Positions 47,332-56,835 of a DNA stretch of 64,000 bases are shown here, in pieces. Within the stretch, counting starts at the first letter, position 1. Each line of letters begins with the position of its first letter. Under the pieces are notes generated by a model, which worked only from the letters and a program-made list of their open reading frames with translations, searched no databases and was not told where the DNA came from. Location of the stretch: positions 1,488,001-1,552,000 of the forward strand of contig NZ_CP065373.1 of the NCBI RefSeq assembly GCF_015710575.1, written 5' to 3'. The translations under genes were made by a program, and so were the position numbers. The stretch is from Mycolicibacterium mengxianglii. GTDB taxonomy: Bacteria > Actinomycetota > Actinomycetes > Mycobacteriales > Mycobacteriaceae.

Positions 47332-47511
47332 GCGTTAGTTCCTTCGTACTTTCTAGAAGCTGATATGTCTGGTCCCCGGAGGAATGCACCTGTCAGAGCC
47401 AGCGCGCCCAGCGGCGGGCAGCGACTGTTCAGGTTACCAGCAGAGCCCCGGATCTCCCAAAGCCGTGTGTACTAATCAGCCGAAACGGCAATCGTGCGGC
47501 ACCATGTGACC

Positions 47512-49230
47512 GTGAGTCTTCGAACCTTGCCCAGTGAAACGGGCCGACAGTCACGCGCGAGCGCGCAAGCTGCGAAAAAGCACCAGCAGATTTTCGACGG
47601 CTACAACAAGCGTGGGGCTTACGACAAGGCGTTCGACGAGATGTTCGACGCCCAGGGAAACGTTCGAGGACCATATAAAGGTATCTTCGCCGAACTAGCG
47701 CCCTCGGATGCCTCCGAGCTCGCAGCCCGCGCCGAAGCACTCGGGCGGGCGTTCATCGATCAGGGCATCACCTTCTCGTTGTCCGGCCAGGAGCGGCCGT
47801 TCCCGCTGGACCTGGTGCCGCGGGTGATCTCCGCCGCCGAGTGGTCGCGGCTGGAGAAGGGCATCACCCAGCGGGTGAAGGCGCTCGAGATGTACCTCGA
47901 CGACATCTACGGTGACCAGGAGATCCTGCGCGACGGAGTGATCCCGCGCCGCCTCATCACCTCCTGCGAGCATTTTCATCGGGAGGCCGCCGGCATCGTT
48001 CCGCCCAACGGGGTGCGCATCCACGTTGCGGGCATCGACCTGGTTCGTGACGGCCAGGGCACCTTCCGTGTGCTCGAAGACAACCTTCGGTCACCGTCCG
48101 GGGTGTCCTATGTGATGGAGAACCGTCGCACCATGGCGCGGGTGTTTCCCAACCTGTTCGCCTCCCATCGGGTGCGAGCGGTGGGCGACTACTCCTCGCA
48201 TCTGCTACGCGCCCTGCGCAATTCGGCGGCAACCAACGAAGCCGATCCGACGGTGGTGGTGCTCACCCCAGGTGTCTACAACTCGGCGTACTTCGAGCAT
48301 TCGCTGCTGGCCCGCCAGATGGGCGTCGAGCTGGTAGAGGGGCGCGACCTGTTCTGCCGCGACAACAGCGTCTACATGCGCACCACCGAGGGCGAGCGTC
48401 AGGTTGATGTCATCTACCGGCGCATCGACGACGAGTTCCTGGATCCGATGCACTTCAAGCCCGACTCCGTGCTGGGGGTCGCGGGGGTGTTGAATGCGGC
48501 CCGGGCCGGAAACGTGGTGATCTCCAGCGCGGTCGGCAACGGCGTGGGTGATGACAAGCTGGTCTACACCTACGTGCCGACCCTCATCGAGTACTACCTC
48601 GGCGAGAAGCCTCAGCTGGCCAATGTCGACACCTTCCGGTGCTGGCTGGACGAGGAACGGGAGGAAGTGCTGGACCGCATCGACGAGCTGGTGATCAAAC
48701 CCGTCGAAGGATCAGGTGGCTACGGGATCGTCTTCGGCCCCAACGCCAGTGATAAAGAGCTCGCGACGATCTCGAAGAAGGTCCGCGCCGATCCCCGCGG
48801 ATGGATTGCCCAACCGGTGGTGCAGCTTTCCACCGTGCCCACCCAGATCGACGACTGCCTGTCACCTCGCCATGTCGACCTGCGCCCGTTCGCGGTCAAT
48901 GACGGCAACGAGGTGTGGGTACTTCCCGGCGGCCTGACCCGCGTGGCGTTGCCCGAGGGCTCGCTGGTGGTCAACTCGAGTCAGGGTGGCGGCTCGAAGG
49001 ACACCTGGGTGCTGGCGTCGCGGACTTCGGGGGCGGACCGTGAACTCGGCGCCGCCGAGGTGGTGCGCTCATTGCCGAAGGCGGCCAAGGCGGGTGCCGA
49101 GAAGAACGGCGACTCCGCCAGTTCCACCCAGCAGCAACAACAGCAGCAGGCCGGGGTGCCGCAGCAAGCAGCGTCCCAGACTCTCCAACAGGGACAGCAA
49201 CAACAACAGCAGCAGGCGGTGATGCGCTGA
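47512..49230 (+). CDS. circularly permuted ATP-grasp type 2 protein
   Basis: A 572-residue ATP-grasp ligase homologue (Rv2411c-like). Features include LEDNLRSPSGVSYVMENR (early), YNSAYFEHSLLARQMGVELVEG, VIYRRIDDEFLDP, VIKPVEGSGGYGIVFGP and DLRPFAVNDGNEVWVLPGGL. The start is uncertain: GTG 47512 (SLRTLPSETG) or GTG 47494. The last 45 residues are unusual, with three polyglutamine runs (TQQQQQQQAG; QQGQQQQQQQAVMR). It is coupled to the alpha-E gene (TGATG) and a transglutaminase, a set that recurs across bacteria and is predicted, not proven, to build or edit a peptide-like bond. Confidence 0.85.
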   Translation: MSLRTLPSETGRQSRASAQAAKKHQQIFDGYNKRGAYDKAFDEMFDAQGNVRGPYKGIFAELAPSDASELAARAEALGRAFIDQGITFSLSGQERPFPLDLVPRVISAAEWSRLEKGITQRVKALEMYLDDIYGDQEILRDGVIPRRLITSCEHFHREAAGIVPPNGVRIHVAGIDLVRDGQGTFRVLEDNLRSPSGVSYVMENRRTMARVFPNLFASHRVRAVGDYSSHLLRALRNSAATNEADPTVVVLTPGVYNSAYFEHSLLARQMGVELVEGRDLFCRDNSVYMRTTEGERQVDVIYRRIDDEFLDPMHFKPDSVLGVAGVLNAARAGNVVISSAVGNGVGDDKLVYTYVPTLIEYYLGEKPQLANVDTFRCWLDEEREEVLDRIDELVIKPVEGSGGYGIVFGPNASDKELATISKKVRADPRGWIAQPVVQLSTVPTQIDDCLSPRHVDLRPFAVNDGNEVWVLPGGLTRVALPEGSLVVNSSQGGGSKDTWVLASRTSGADRELGAAEVVRSLPKAAKAGAEKNGDSASSTQQQQQQQAGVPQQAASQTLQQGQQQQQQQAVMR

Positions 49231-50207
49231 TGCTCGCGCGCAATGCCGAGTCGCTGTACTGGATCGGCCGTTACGTCGAGCGCGCCGATGACACCGCGCG
49301 CATCCTGGACGTCACTGTGCACCAGCTGCTGGAGGATTCCAGCGTCGACCCCGACCATGCTTCCCGGGTGCTGCTGCGAGTGCTGGGTATCAAACCGCCC
49401 GACGGCCTGCTCGACTTGTGGTCGCTGACCGATCTGGTGGCCTTCAGCCGGGACACCGAGGGTGGTTGCTCGATTGTCGACTCCATCTCGGCGGCACGTG
49501 AAAACGCCCGTGGCGCAAGGGAAGTCACCTCCACCGAGATGTGGGAATGTCTCAACACCACTTACAACGCGCTGGGAGAGCGCGAGCGCGCCGCCAAACG
49601 CCTCGGCCCGCACGAGTTCCTCAGTTACGTGGAGGGCCGCGCGGCCATGTTCGCCGGGCTGGCCGATTCCACGTTGTCGCGCGACGACGGGTACCGGTTC
49701 ATGGTGCTGGGCCGGGCGATCGAGCGGGTGGACATGACGGTTCGCATGCTGCTGGCCCGGGTCGGTGACAGTGCGTCATCGCCGGCGTGGGTGACGGTGC
49801 TGCGTTCGGCCGGCGCCCATGACACGTACCTGCGCACCTACCGTGGTGTGCTCGATGCCGCGCGCGTCGTGGAGTTCATGCTGCTGGACCGGTTGTTCCC
49901 GCGCTCGGTGTTCTACTCGTTGCGGCTGGCCGAGCACAGTCTCGATGAACTGCTCAACCATCCGCACAACCGGCTGGGTGCCACCGCCGAGGCGCAGCGA
50001 CTCCTGGGCCGCGCCCGCAGTGAGCTGGAGTTCCTGCGGCCGGGTGTGCTGCTCGAATCGCTGGAGGAACGGTTGGCCAATCTGCAGAACATGTGCTCCG
50101 ATGTCGGAGAAGCGTTGGCGCTGCAGTACTTCCACTCCGCGCCGTGGGTCGCCTGGACCGACGCGGGACGCAATGGGTCACTGGTCATAGAAGAGGGTGA
50201 GATTTAA
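49230..50207 (+). CDS. alpha-E domain-containing protein
   Basis: A 325-residue all-helical alpha-E protein (formerly DUF403). MLARNAESLYWIGRYVERAD is the typical start, and FMVLGRAIERVDMTVRMLLAR repeats the same motif in the second half, showing the internal duplication of the fold. Its role is unknown but it is nearly always coded with a circularly permuted ATP-grasp protein and a transglutaminase, as here. The ATG shares bases with the previous stop (TGATG), and its own stop TAA abuts the next ATG. Confidence 0.88.
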   Translation: MLARNAESLYWIGRYVERADDTARILDVTVHQLLEDSSVDPDHASRVLLRVLGIKPPDGLLDLWSLTDLVAFSRDTEGGCSIVDSISAARENARGAREVTSTEMWECLNTTYNALGERERAAKRLGPHEFLSYVEGRAAMFAGLADSTLSRDDGYRFMVLGRAIERVDMTVRMLLARVGDSASSPAWVTVLRSAGAHDTYLRTYRGVLDAARVVEFMLLDRLFPRSVFYSLRLAEHSLDELLNHPHNRLGATAEAQRLLGRARSELEFLRPGVLLESLEERLANLQNMCSDVGEALALQYFHSAPWVAWTDAGRNGSLVIEEGEI

Positions 50208-51047
50208 ATGTGGCGCATGCGGGTGGTGCACACGACGGGTTATGCCTACAGGTCGCCGGTTACCGCGTCGTACAACGAGGCGCGGCTGACCCCGCGCTCG
50301 GACTCGCGGCAGAACGTGATCCTCAACCGCGTCGAAACGGTGCCTGCCACAAGGTCGTACCGGTACGTCGACTACTGGGGGACGGCGGTGACGGCATTTG
50401 ACCTGCACGCGCCCCACACCGAGTTGGAGGTCACGGCCTCGTCGGTGGTCGAGACGGATCAGGAACAATCGCCTGAGGCGAAGGTGACCTGGGAGGATCT
50501 GGCCTCCGCGGCCGTGGTCGACCGCTTCGACGAGTACCTGACGCCGACGGGTTACACGCCGGCAAGCAAGCGTATCGAGCGGGTGGGGCGGCGGATCGGC
50601 AAGGACTATGCCCCGGAAGAGGCGGTGATCGAGGCCGCCCGCTGGGTGCAGGGCGAACTCCAGTACGTCGCGGGAACCACCGGTGTGCACTCGTCCGGGC
50701 TCGACGCGTTGCGGGAAGGCAAGGGCGTCTGCCAGGACTTTGCACACCTGTCGCTGATCCTGCTGCGCGGCATGGGCATTCCGTCCCGCTATGTGTCGGG
50801 ATACCTGCATCCCAAACCCAAGGCGAAGTTGGGCGACACCATCGAGGGGGAGAGCCACGCCTGGGTCCAGGTGTGGACCGGCGGTTGGTGGAATTACGAC
50901 CCCACCAACGACAACGGGATCAACGAGCAGTACATCAGCGTGGGTGTCGGCCGGGACTACTCCGACGTCACCCCACTGAAAGGTATTTACTCCGGTGCGG
51001 GCTCGACCGACCTCGATGTCCTGGTTGAGATCACACGCCTGGCATAA
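50208..51047 (+). CDS. transglutaminase-like cysteine peptidase
   Basis: A 279-residue cytosolic transglutaminase-fold protein with an N-terminal beta domain (bact_transglu_N type, about 1-85) and the catalytic triad Cys-His-Asp in GKGVCQDFAHLS, GESHAWVQVW and NYDPTNDNG. There is no signal peptide. ATG 50208 directly follows the alpha-E stop. Likely a protease or amide-forming enzyme acting with its two operon partners. The 3' end overlaps the convergent DUF5994 gene by 17 bp. Confidence 0.88.
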   Translation: MWRMRVVHTTGYAYRSPVTASYNEARLTPRSDSRQNVILNRVETVPATRSYRYVDYWGTAVTAFDLHAPHTELEVTASSVVETDQEQSPEAKVTWEDLASAAVVDRFDEYLTPTGYTPASKRIERVGRRIGKDYAPEEAVIEAARWVQGELQYVAGTTGVHSSGLDALREGKGVCQDFAHLSLILLRGMGIPSRYVSGYLHPKPKAKLGDTIEGESHAWVQVWTGGWWNYDPTNDNGINEQYISVGVGRDYSDVTPLKGIYSGAGSTDLDVLVEITRLA

Positions 51048-51549
51048 CCGCAACGGCGGGGGCGGCCGGGCTCTGCTTGCTTTCAGACCATTTGGCGCTC
51101 GCGATTGCGGCGGCGCGCATGACGCAGTCTGCCAGCTCGTACAGTTTGGCGTCTCGTTGCGAGTGCTCGACGGTGACGCCGGCCGCTCTGCGCATCACAA
51201 CGGTGCCCAGTCCCTGAGATGTCATGTGGGGCACCACAAGAAGCGTCGCGGACGCCTCCTGTCCGGTCACCACCATCAGGCGGGGACTGCGCTGCAGCGT
51301 CCCGCCCAGGGTCTTACCGCTGGGACTGATCGCATTGAGGTCCAGCGGACCTTCGGTGGCCGACCAGTTGATGCTGATGTCGACCACAACGCCCAACTGT
51401 GCGTGCAGGACCCCGATCAGCTCGGGCAGTTCACTGGCCACCGATGCGGTATGCGGCCACCAGGCCCCGTCGATGCCGGTCCCCGGCGTCGGGGCAAGGG
51501 CAAGTCTGACCGGACGCGCGAGGCGTCGCGAGCCGCTGAGGCCGTTCAC
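51031..51549 (-). CDS. DUF5994 family protein
   Basis: A 172-residue protein with the DUF5994 pattern RLALAPTPGTGIDGAWWPHT, then ELPELIGVL and LLVVPHMTSQGLGTVVMRRA. Function unknown; the family is largely mycobacterial. The longer open frame to 51927 has low-complexity upstream sequence, so I place the start at GTG 51549, whose bases overlap the stop of a 52-codon ORF (GTGA), implying coupling. Confidence 0.65.
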   Translation of the reverse strand: MNGLSGSRRLARPVRLALAPTPGTGIDGAWWPHTASVASELPELIGVLHAQLGVVVDISINWSATEGPLDLNAISPSGKTLGGTLQRSPRLMVVTGQEASATLLVVPHMTSQGLGTVVMRRAAGVTVEHSQRDAKLYELADCVMRAAAIASAKWSESKQSPAAPAVAVMPGV

Positions 51550-51704
51550 GAGGACGGCCGGTTGGAGTGGGAATTCTGGCTGGGCAGATCCGAGAAAACC
51601 GGCGGTTTCGTCTCCGATTCCGCGGGGTTGGCGCCGTTGGTCTCGGGGCCGCTCACGGTCGGTTCTGGTTCGTACGGGTGGGAGAAGAGGTTGGACGAAT
51701 CCAT
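51546..51704 (-). CDS. small hydrophilic ORF upstream of DUF5994
   Basis: ATG 51704 opens a 52-residue frame (MDSSNLFSHPYEPEPTVSGP, then polar, Glu/Pro/Ser-rich sequence) whose TGA overlaps the DUF5994 GTG. The end-to-start overlap is the main support. No domain or membrane segment is seen. It may be a leader peptide, a real small protein, or a misread N-terminus of DUF5994 separated by a frameshift. Confidence 0.35.
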   Translation of the reverse strand: MDSSNLFSHPYEPEPTVSGPETNGANPAESETKPPVFSDLPSQNSHSNRPSS

Positions 51705-52026
51705 TAAGCGTGTCCTTTTGGTTAGAGCGGGCGGGGGCCCGCAGGTGTGGACCGATCGATGATCGATGGGCCAGACGGGGGTGCGTGTTCGCTGCCAAGT
51801 GCGGCGAGCCAGTGCATGCCCGGCGTCCGGAGTGGTGCGTTGCGGTTGCGTCCCGAAGACGCTCCAATCTTCGGCCGTGGTCGGCCAGATAGCTTCCGAA
51901 CCGGCGCGGATGGTCTCGAGAAATCACAAGCTCACATGCGCCCAGTCACCTCAACCCTACGCTGATACCGACGAAGCACAACAGCAGCGGCCGCCCGGTC
52001 TGCCCGCCTCGGGTGTTCGTCTGCGG
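51705..52026. other. intergenic spacer without recognised gene
   Basis: These 322 bp hold only short, unsupported open frames in both directions. I see no RNA gene, repeat or clear terminator in it. The promoter of the 51546/51549 pair should lie in its left part. Confidence 0.5.
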
Positions 52027-53028
52027 CTACTCCCGGCCGGCCGAGATCCACGACAAGTCGGCGAAGCGATGCCCGGACACCTGCGCACCCGCGTCGTCGA
52101 GCCGGGCCAGCTGCCCGGGGGTCAGCGTGAGGGTCAGGGACGCCACGTTCTCGTCGACCCGGGCAGCGCGGCGGGTGCCCGGAATGGGCACCGCAACCAC
52201 CCCCAGCCCGGCGGCGCGGTAGCGCAGCCAGGCCAGGGCCACCTGGGCGGCGGTGGCACCGACCTCGTCGGCCACGGCGCCGATCACGTCGACCACGGCG
52301 AGGTTGGCCTCCAACGCATCGCCGGAAAATCGGGGCAGGTTGCGGCGAAAGCCGGAGTCGTCGCGCAGATCGGCGGCAGAACGCACGGTGCCGGTGAGGA
52401 ATCCGCGGCCCAGGGGCGAGTACGGGACGAAGCCGACTCCCAGCTCGACCGCGGTGGGGACGACGTTGGCTTCGACGTCGCGGCTCCAGACGGACCACTC
52501 GCTCTGCACCGCGGCGATCGGATGCACCGCGACCGCGGCGCGTAACTCGTCGGCGGTGACCTCAGAGAGCCCGAGGTGGCGCACTTTGCCCGCCGTGACC
52601 AGTTCGGCCATGGCCCCGACGGTTTCCTCGATCGGCACCGTCAGATCGCGCCGGTGCATGTAGTAAAGATCGATGACGTCGGTGTTCAGCCTGGTCAGGC
52701 TCTCTTCGGCGGCTTCATGGACATAGGCGGCGTCACCACGCGACCCCAGGCTGCCGGTAACCGGGTTGCCGGTGATGCCGAACTTGGTGGCCAAGGTGAC
52801 CTCGGCCCGGCGATCGGCCAGCAGCCGGGCGATCAGCCGCTCGTTGTCGCCGTCGCCGTAGACGTTCGCGGTGTCGATGAACGTCACGCCGACATCGAGG
52901 CAGTGGTGCAGCGTTGCCAGAGATTCGGTGTCATCGACCTTGCCGTAGACCGGGGTCAACGCCATCGCGCCGAAGCCCAGGGCGCTCACCGTCAGCTGAT
53001 CGCCGAGTGTCACGGTGTCGATCGTCAT
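52027..53028 (-). CDS. aldo/keto reductase
   Basis: A 333-residue NADPH-dependent TIM-barrel reductase of the AKR11/13-like type. The catalytic tetrad is visible: Asp and Tyr in FIDTANVYGDGDNE, Lys in LATKFGITG and His in YYMHRRD. LGVGFVPYSPLGRGFLTG is the signature of this subgroup. Substrate unknown, probably broad carbonyl detoxification. It is divergent from the CBS-domain gene across less than 90 bp; GAGGACC lies a few bases before its ATG. Confidence 0.88.
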   Translation of the reverse strand: MTIDTVTLGDQLTVSALGFGAMALTPVYGKVDDTESLATLHHCLDVGVTFIDTANVYGDGDNERLIARLLADRRAEVTLATKFGITGNPVTGSLGSRGDAAYVHEAAEESLTRLNTDVIDLYYMHRRDLTVPIEETVGAMAELVTAGKVRHLGLSEVTADELRAAVAVHPIAAVQSEWSVWSRDVEANVVPTAVELGVGFVPYSPLGRGFLTGTVRSAADLRDDSGFRRNLPRFSGDALEANLAVVDVIGAVADEVGATAAQVALAWLRYRAAGLGVVAVPIPGTRRAARVDENVASLTLTLTPGQLARLDDAGAQVSGHRFADLSWISAGRE

Positions 53029-53112
53029 AGATGGTCCTCCACCGACCGTGTCTTCCCAGCCATTCGATATGAGCCTAGCCTAGTGTGAGGTAGATCACTG
53101 ATGGAGGCGACG

Positions 53113-53541
53113 ATGCGCATCGCGGACGTGTTGCGGGCCAAAGGGGACACGGTGGCCACGATCGCTGCCCAGACCTCGGTGAGCGGGCTTCTCCAGGAAT
53201 TGGCGTTACACAACATCGGGGCCATGGTGGTGGTGTCCTCCGAAGGCGTCGTCGGGATCGTCTCCGAGCGTGACGTCGTCCGCCAATTGAACGAGCGCGG
53301 CGCGCAGCTGTTGGGACGCCCGGTAGCGGAAATCATGACCACCATGGTGGCCACCTGTACGCCCACCGACTCAGTGGACAGTCTCAGCGCCCTGATGACC
53401 AGGAACCGGGTGCGTCACGTGCCGGTGCTCGACAACGGCCGCCTCGCCGGCATCGTCAGCATCGGCGACGTGGTCAAGACGCGGATGGAAGAACTCCAGG
53501 CCGAGCACGAGCAGCTGCAGGCCTACATCTCGCAGGGCTGA
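53113..53541 (+). CDS. two-CBS-domain protein
   Basis: A 142-residue protein formed of two CBS domains (about 10-60 and 78-130), with AMVVVSSEGVVGIVSERDVV and HVPVLDNGRLAGIVSIGDVV as the paired motifs. Such pairs bind adenosine nucleotides as energy sensors. It matches Rv2406c by position. GGAGG lies 5 nt before ATG 53113; an ATG at 53101 is in frame and has weaker support. TAGTGT at 53081-53086 is a plausible -10. Confidence 0.85.
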   Translation: MRIADVLRAKGDTVATIAAQTSVSGLLQELALHNIGAMVVVSSEGVVGIVSERDVVRQLNERGAQLLGRPVAEIMTTMVATCTPTDSVDSLSALMTRNRVRHVPVLDNGRLAGIVSIGDVVKTRMEELQAEHEQLQAYISQG

Positions 53542-53548
53542 GACCGCG

Positions 53549-54175
53549 CTAGGACCAGGAGTAGTCGGCCCGCAGCCGCGCGGCCACCAGATCGAAGGTG
53601 GCGCGTTCGACGATGGCCCCCTCGCGGCGGATGCCTTCCTCGGGGACGTCGAGCACCCGGTCCAGACGTACCCAGCTCGGTCTGCCCTCGTGATCCCAGG
53701 GTCCGGCGCCGATGCCCACCCAGTCCGGGTGCTCGGAGTGATACGGCTGGCTGGACAACATCAGGCCCAAGAGGCGCTGCCGGTCTCGGCCGACGACGAG
53801 GACGGGACGGTCTTTACCGCGGGCCGGATCGTCCTCGAAGACCACCCATGTCCAGACGATCTCGCCGGGATCTGCGCGACCGTCCAGGTCGGGGGCATAG
53901 ACGACTTTTCTGGCCCGCTGTGCTGTCGGCACGATGCTGTTGGTCACCGGCCGGCCCGTCGTGATCGCCGCGGGTTGTCCGGACACGGCGTTGGCTGCCA
54001 GGACGTCCAGGCCCAGCTTGAGGCCATGCACCAGCCCCCGCTGGAGTCCCTGCTGAATGTTGCGTTGCATCGACTGGGGGTTCTGGAGCTGCCTGACGAG
54101 TTTGGGTGCTTCGTTGAAAACCAGGTGCTCAGTGGTTCTCAGAACCTGCCGGAACGCCTTCCACTGCGTTGCCAT
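53549..54175 (-). CDS. PemK/MazF-like domain protein with N-terminal extension
   Basis: A 208-residue protein. The C-terminal half carries a PemK/MazF-like barrel ([20 protein letters not shown] then [19 protein letters not shown]). The N-terminal 80 residues are amphipathic and unlike toxins ([20 protein letters not shown]). It has no antitoxin gene beside it and is convergent with the CBS gene and divergent from lepA. By position it is Rv2405-like. The fold suggests RNA or nucleotide binding; I doubt that it is a classical toxin. Confidence 0.65.
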   Translation of the reverse strand: MATQWKAFRQVLRTTEHLVFNEAPKLVRQLQNPQSMQRNIQQGLQRGLVHGLKLGLDVLAANAVSGQPAAITTGRPVTNSIVPTAQRARKVVYAPDLDGRADPGEIVWTWVVFEDDPARGKDRPVLVVGRDRQRLLGLMLSSQPYHSEHPDWVGIGAGPWDHEGRPSWVRLDRVLDVPEEGIRREGAIVERATFDLVAARLRADYSWS

Positions 54176-54287
54176 GGAAATCAGCATAGGCGAGGTTCCC
54201 CGGCCACGATTGTGTCGTGACGGTCGCCCCTCGATACGCTGGACAGACCCAACCGGGCGTGCACGAGCCATCCACCAGGAGATTCCC

Positions 54288-56141
54288 ATCAGCAGTTTCG
54301 CCGACAAGACCTTCACGGACCCGGCGCAGATCCGAAACTTCAGCATCATCGCCCACATCGACCACGGCAAGTCGACGTTGGCGGACCGGATGCTGGGGAT
54401 CACCGGAGTCGTCGCGGACCGGGACATGCGCGCGCAGTATCTCGACCGGATGGACATCGAGCGCGAACGCGGCATCACCATCAAGGCGCAGAACGTGCGC
54501 CTGCCGTGGACCGTCAACGACGAACAATTTGTCCTGCACCTGATCGACACCCCTGGTCACGTCGACTTCACCTATGAGGTCTCCCGGGCGCTGGAGGCGT
54601 GCGAAGGTGCGGTGCTGCTGGTCGACGCCGCCCAGGGCATCGAGGCGCAGACGCTGGCCAATCTGTACCTGGCGCTGGACCGCGGCCTGACGATCATTCC
54701 GGTGCTGAACAAGATCGACCTGCCCGCGGCTGATCCCGACCGCTACGCCGGGGAGATCGCACACATCATCGGGTGCGAGCCGGATGACGTGCTGCGCGTC
54801 TCGGGCAAGACCGGGGTCGGGGTCCGCGAACTGCTCGACGAAGTGGTCCGCTTGGTGCCCGCACCCGTCGGCGACGCCAATGGCCCGGCCCGGGCGATGA
54901 TCTTCGACTCGGTCTACGACATCTACCGCGGCGTGGTCACCTACGTCCGGGTGATGGACGGCACGCTCCGCCCGCGCGAGAAGATCAAGATGATGTCCAC
55001 CGGCACCACGCACGAACTGCTGGAAGTCGGCATCGTTTCACCCGATCCCAGGGCCACCGAAGGCCTGGGCGTCGGTGAGGTGGGCTATCTCATCACCGGG
55101 GTCAAGGACGTCCGGCAGTCCAAGGTCGGCGACACGGTGACCTCGGCGCGTAACGGCGCCACCGAAGCGCTCACGGGATACCGCGAACCCAGACCGATGG
55201 TCTATTCGGGGTTGTATCCGGTTGACGGTTCCGACTATCCGAACCTTCGGGAAGCGCTCGACAAACTGCAGCTCAACGATGCCGCGCTGACCTACGAGCC
55301 GGAGACCTCGGTGGCGCTGGGCTTCGGTTTCCGGTGTGGATTCCTGGGTCTGCTGCACATGGAGATCACCCGGGAGCGCCTCGAGCGCGAGTTCGACCTC
55401 GATCTGATCTCTACCTCGCCCAACGTGGTGTACCGCGTGGTCACGGAAGGCAAGAACACCGCTGACGAGGCGCTTATCGTCACCAACCCGTCGGACTGGC
55501 CCGAAGGCAAGATCCGCGCCGTCTACGAACCGATAGTCAAGACCACTGTCATCACGCCCAGCGAGTTCATCGGCACCATCATGGAACTGTGCCAGTCCCG
55601 CCGCGGTGAACTCGGCGGCATGGACTACCTCTCGCCCGAGCGGGTGGAGCTGCGCTACACCATGCCGCTCGGTGAGATCATCTTCGATTTCTTCGACATG
55701 CTGAAATCGCGCACCCGCGGCTATGCCAGCCTCGACTACGAGGAAGCCGGCGAGCAGGAGGCCGATCTGGTGAAGGTGGACATCCTGTTGCAGGGTGAGG
55801 CCGTCGACGCGTTCAGTGCGATCGTGCACAAGGATTCGGCGTCCGAATACGGCAACAAGATGACGAGCAAGCTCAAAGAGCTGATTCCGCGCCAACAGTT
55901 CGAAGTCCCCATCCAGGCCGCCATCGGCGCGAAAATCATTGCCCGCGAGAACATTCGAGCCATCCGCAAGGACGTCCTGTCCAAGTGCTACGGCGGTGAC
56001 ATCACCCGTAAGCGCAAGCTGCTGGAGAAGCAGAAGGAAGGCAAGAAGCGGATGAAGACCATCGGCCGGGTCGAGGTTCCACAGGAAGCCTTTGTGGCCG
56101 CATTGTCCACTGACTCCGCCGGCGACAAGGGCAAGAAGTAG
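54288..56141 (+). CDS. lepA: translation elongation factor 4 (LepA)
   Basis: A ribosome-bound GTPase of about 617 residues. [15 protein letters not shown] is the P-loop, RERGITI the G2, [12 protein letters not shown] the G3 and [13 protein letters not shown] the G4; the unique LepA C-terminal domain ends [20 protein letters not shown]. The start is a puzzle. No ATG/GTG/TTG lies close to the conserved SSFADKTF opening: the nearest in-frame ATG is 54174 and TTG 54210. A strong AGGAG (54277-54281) is spaced exactly 6 nt before an in-frame ATC at 54288, which I take as the start; ATT 54282 is too close. Confidence 0.9.
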   Translation: MSSFADKTFTDPAQIRNFSIIAHIDHGKSTLADRMLGITGVVADRDMRAQYLDRMDIERERGITIKAQNVRLPWTVNDEQFVLHLIDTPGHVDFTYEVSRALEACEGAVLLVDAAQGIEAQTLANLYLALDRGLTIIPVLNKIDLPAADPDRYAGEIAHIIGCEPDDVLRVSGKTGVGVRELLDEVVRLVPAPVGDANGPARAMIFDSVYDIYRGVVTYVRVMDGTLRPREKIKMMSTGTTHELLEVGIVSPDPRATEGLGVGEVGYLITGVKDVRQSKVGDTVTSARNGATEALTGYREPRPMVYSGLYPVDGSDYPNLREALDKLQLNDAALTYEPETSVALGFGFRCGFLGLLHMEITRERLEREFDLDLISTSPNVVYRVVTEGKNTADEALIVTNPSDWPEGKIRAVYEPIVKTTVITPSEFIGTIMELCQSRRGELGGMDYLSPERVELRYTMPLGEIIFDFFDMLKSRTRGYASLDYEEAGEQEADLVKVDILLQGEAVDAFSAIVHKDSASEYGNKMTSKLKELIPRQQFEVPIQAAIGAKIIARENIRAIRKDVLSKCYGGDITRKRKLLEKQKEGKKRMKTIGRVEVPQEAFVAALSTDSAGDKGKK

Positions 56142-56154
56142 CAGAGGCACCGCG

Positions 56155-56835
56155 ATGGCTGCGTCCCGACTGGTGCTAGCCCTTACCGTGGCTCTGCTGG
56201 CGGCGACGGGTTGTACCGATGTTGTTGGCGGCGTGGCCGTTCCGGCCGACGCCGGCGGGCCAGACGGGCTGCTCTCGGGTGAGCTGGCCGCCACGCTGCT
56301 GAGTGTGGAAGAGATCAACTCGATCATGGGTGCCGACGACATCGAGATGGTGGATTCGTCGGAGTCGATGCTCGACCACAGCGGCGACGTCTCCGATCCC
56401 AGCTGCCTCGGCTCGCTGTACAACGCCGAGGAGCGGGTCTACCGGGACAGTGGCTGGAGTGAGGTGGTCGACGAGGTGCTCACCCAGCCCCGGGGCGAGT
56501 CGGTCCAGTGGGTGGAGCAGACCGCGGTTCGGTTCCCTTCCGCGGCGGACGCGTCGTCGTTCTACGACGACGCCAAGGCACAGTGGGAGCAGTGTGGTGA
56601 CCGGGACCTGTCGGTCTTCGACGGCGAGCACGTCTTCACCTGGGAATTCGAGCCGATATCGGTGGCCGGCACCACGTTGAGCCAATCGGCCCAGCAGCTC
56701 GACAGTGACGGATGGACCTGTCAGCACGCCCTGTCCGCCGCCGGCGACGTCGTGGTCGAAGCTTCCGCGTGCAGCATGAACCTGCGCGATGAGGCCGTCA
56801 CCATTGTCGAGGCCCTGGTCAAGAACGTCGGCTGA
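56155..56835 (+). CDS. secreted lipoprotein with PknH-like sensor domain (LppR-like)
   Basis: A 226-residue lipoprotein. The signal peptide ends in the lipobox LLAATGC (Cys near residue 20). The mature part resembles the extracellular PknH-type sensor domain (SVEEINSIMGADD; conserved Cys in DPSCLGSLYNAEERVY, QWEQCGD, GWTCQHALS and SACSMNLRD, four cysteines for two disulfides). It follows lepA by 13 bp. By position it matches M. tuberculosis lppR (Rv2403c). Ligand unknown. Confidence 0.82.
   Translation: MAASRLVLALTVALLAATGCTDVVGGVAVPADAGGPDGLLSGELAATLLSVEEINSIMGADDIEMVDSSESMLDHSGDVSDPSCLGSLYNAEERVYRDSGWSEVVDEVLTQPRGESVQWVEQTAVRFPSAADASSFYDDAKAQWEQCGDRDLSVFDGEHVFTWEFEPISVAGTTLSQSAQQLDSDGWTCQHALSAAGDVVVEASACSMNLRDEAVTIVEALVKNVG

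Noticed and set aside
53549-54175. Toxin-antitoxin module
   Set aside because: A PemK-like domain is present but there is no adjacent antitoxin gene and the protein has a long non-toxin arm.
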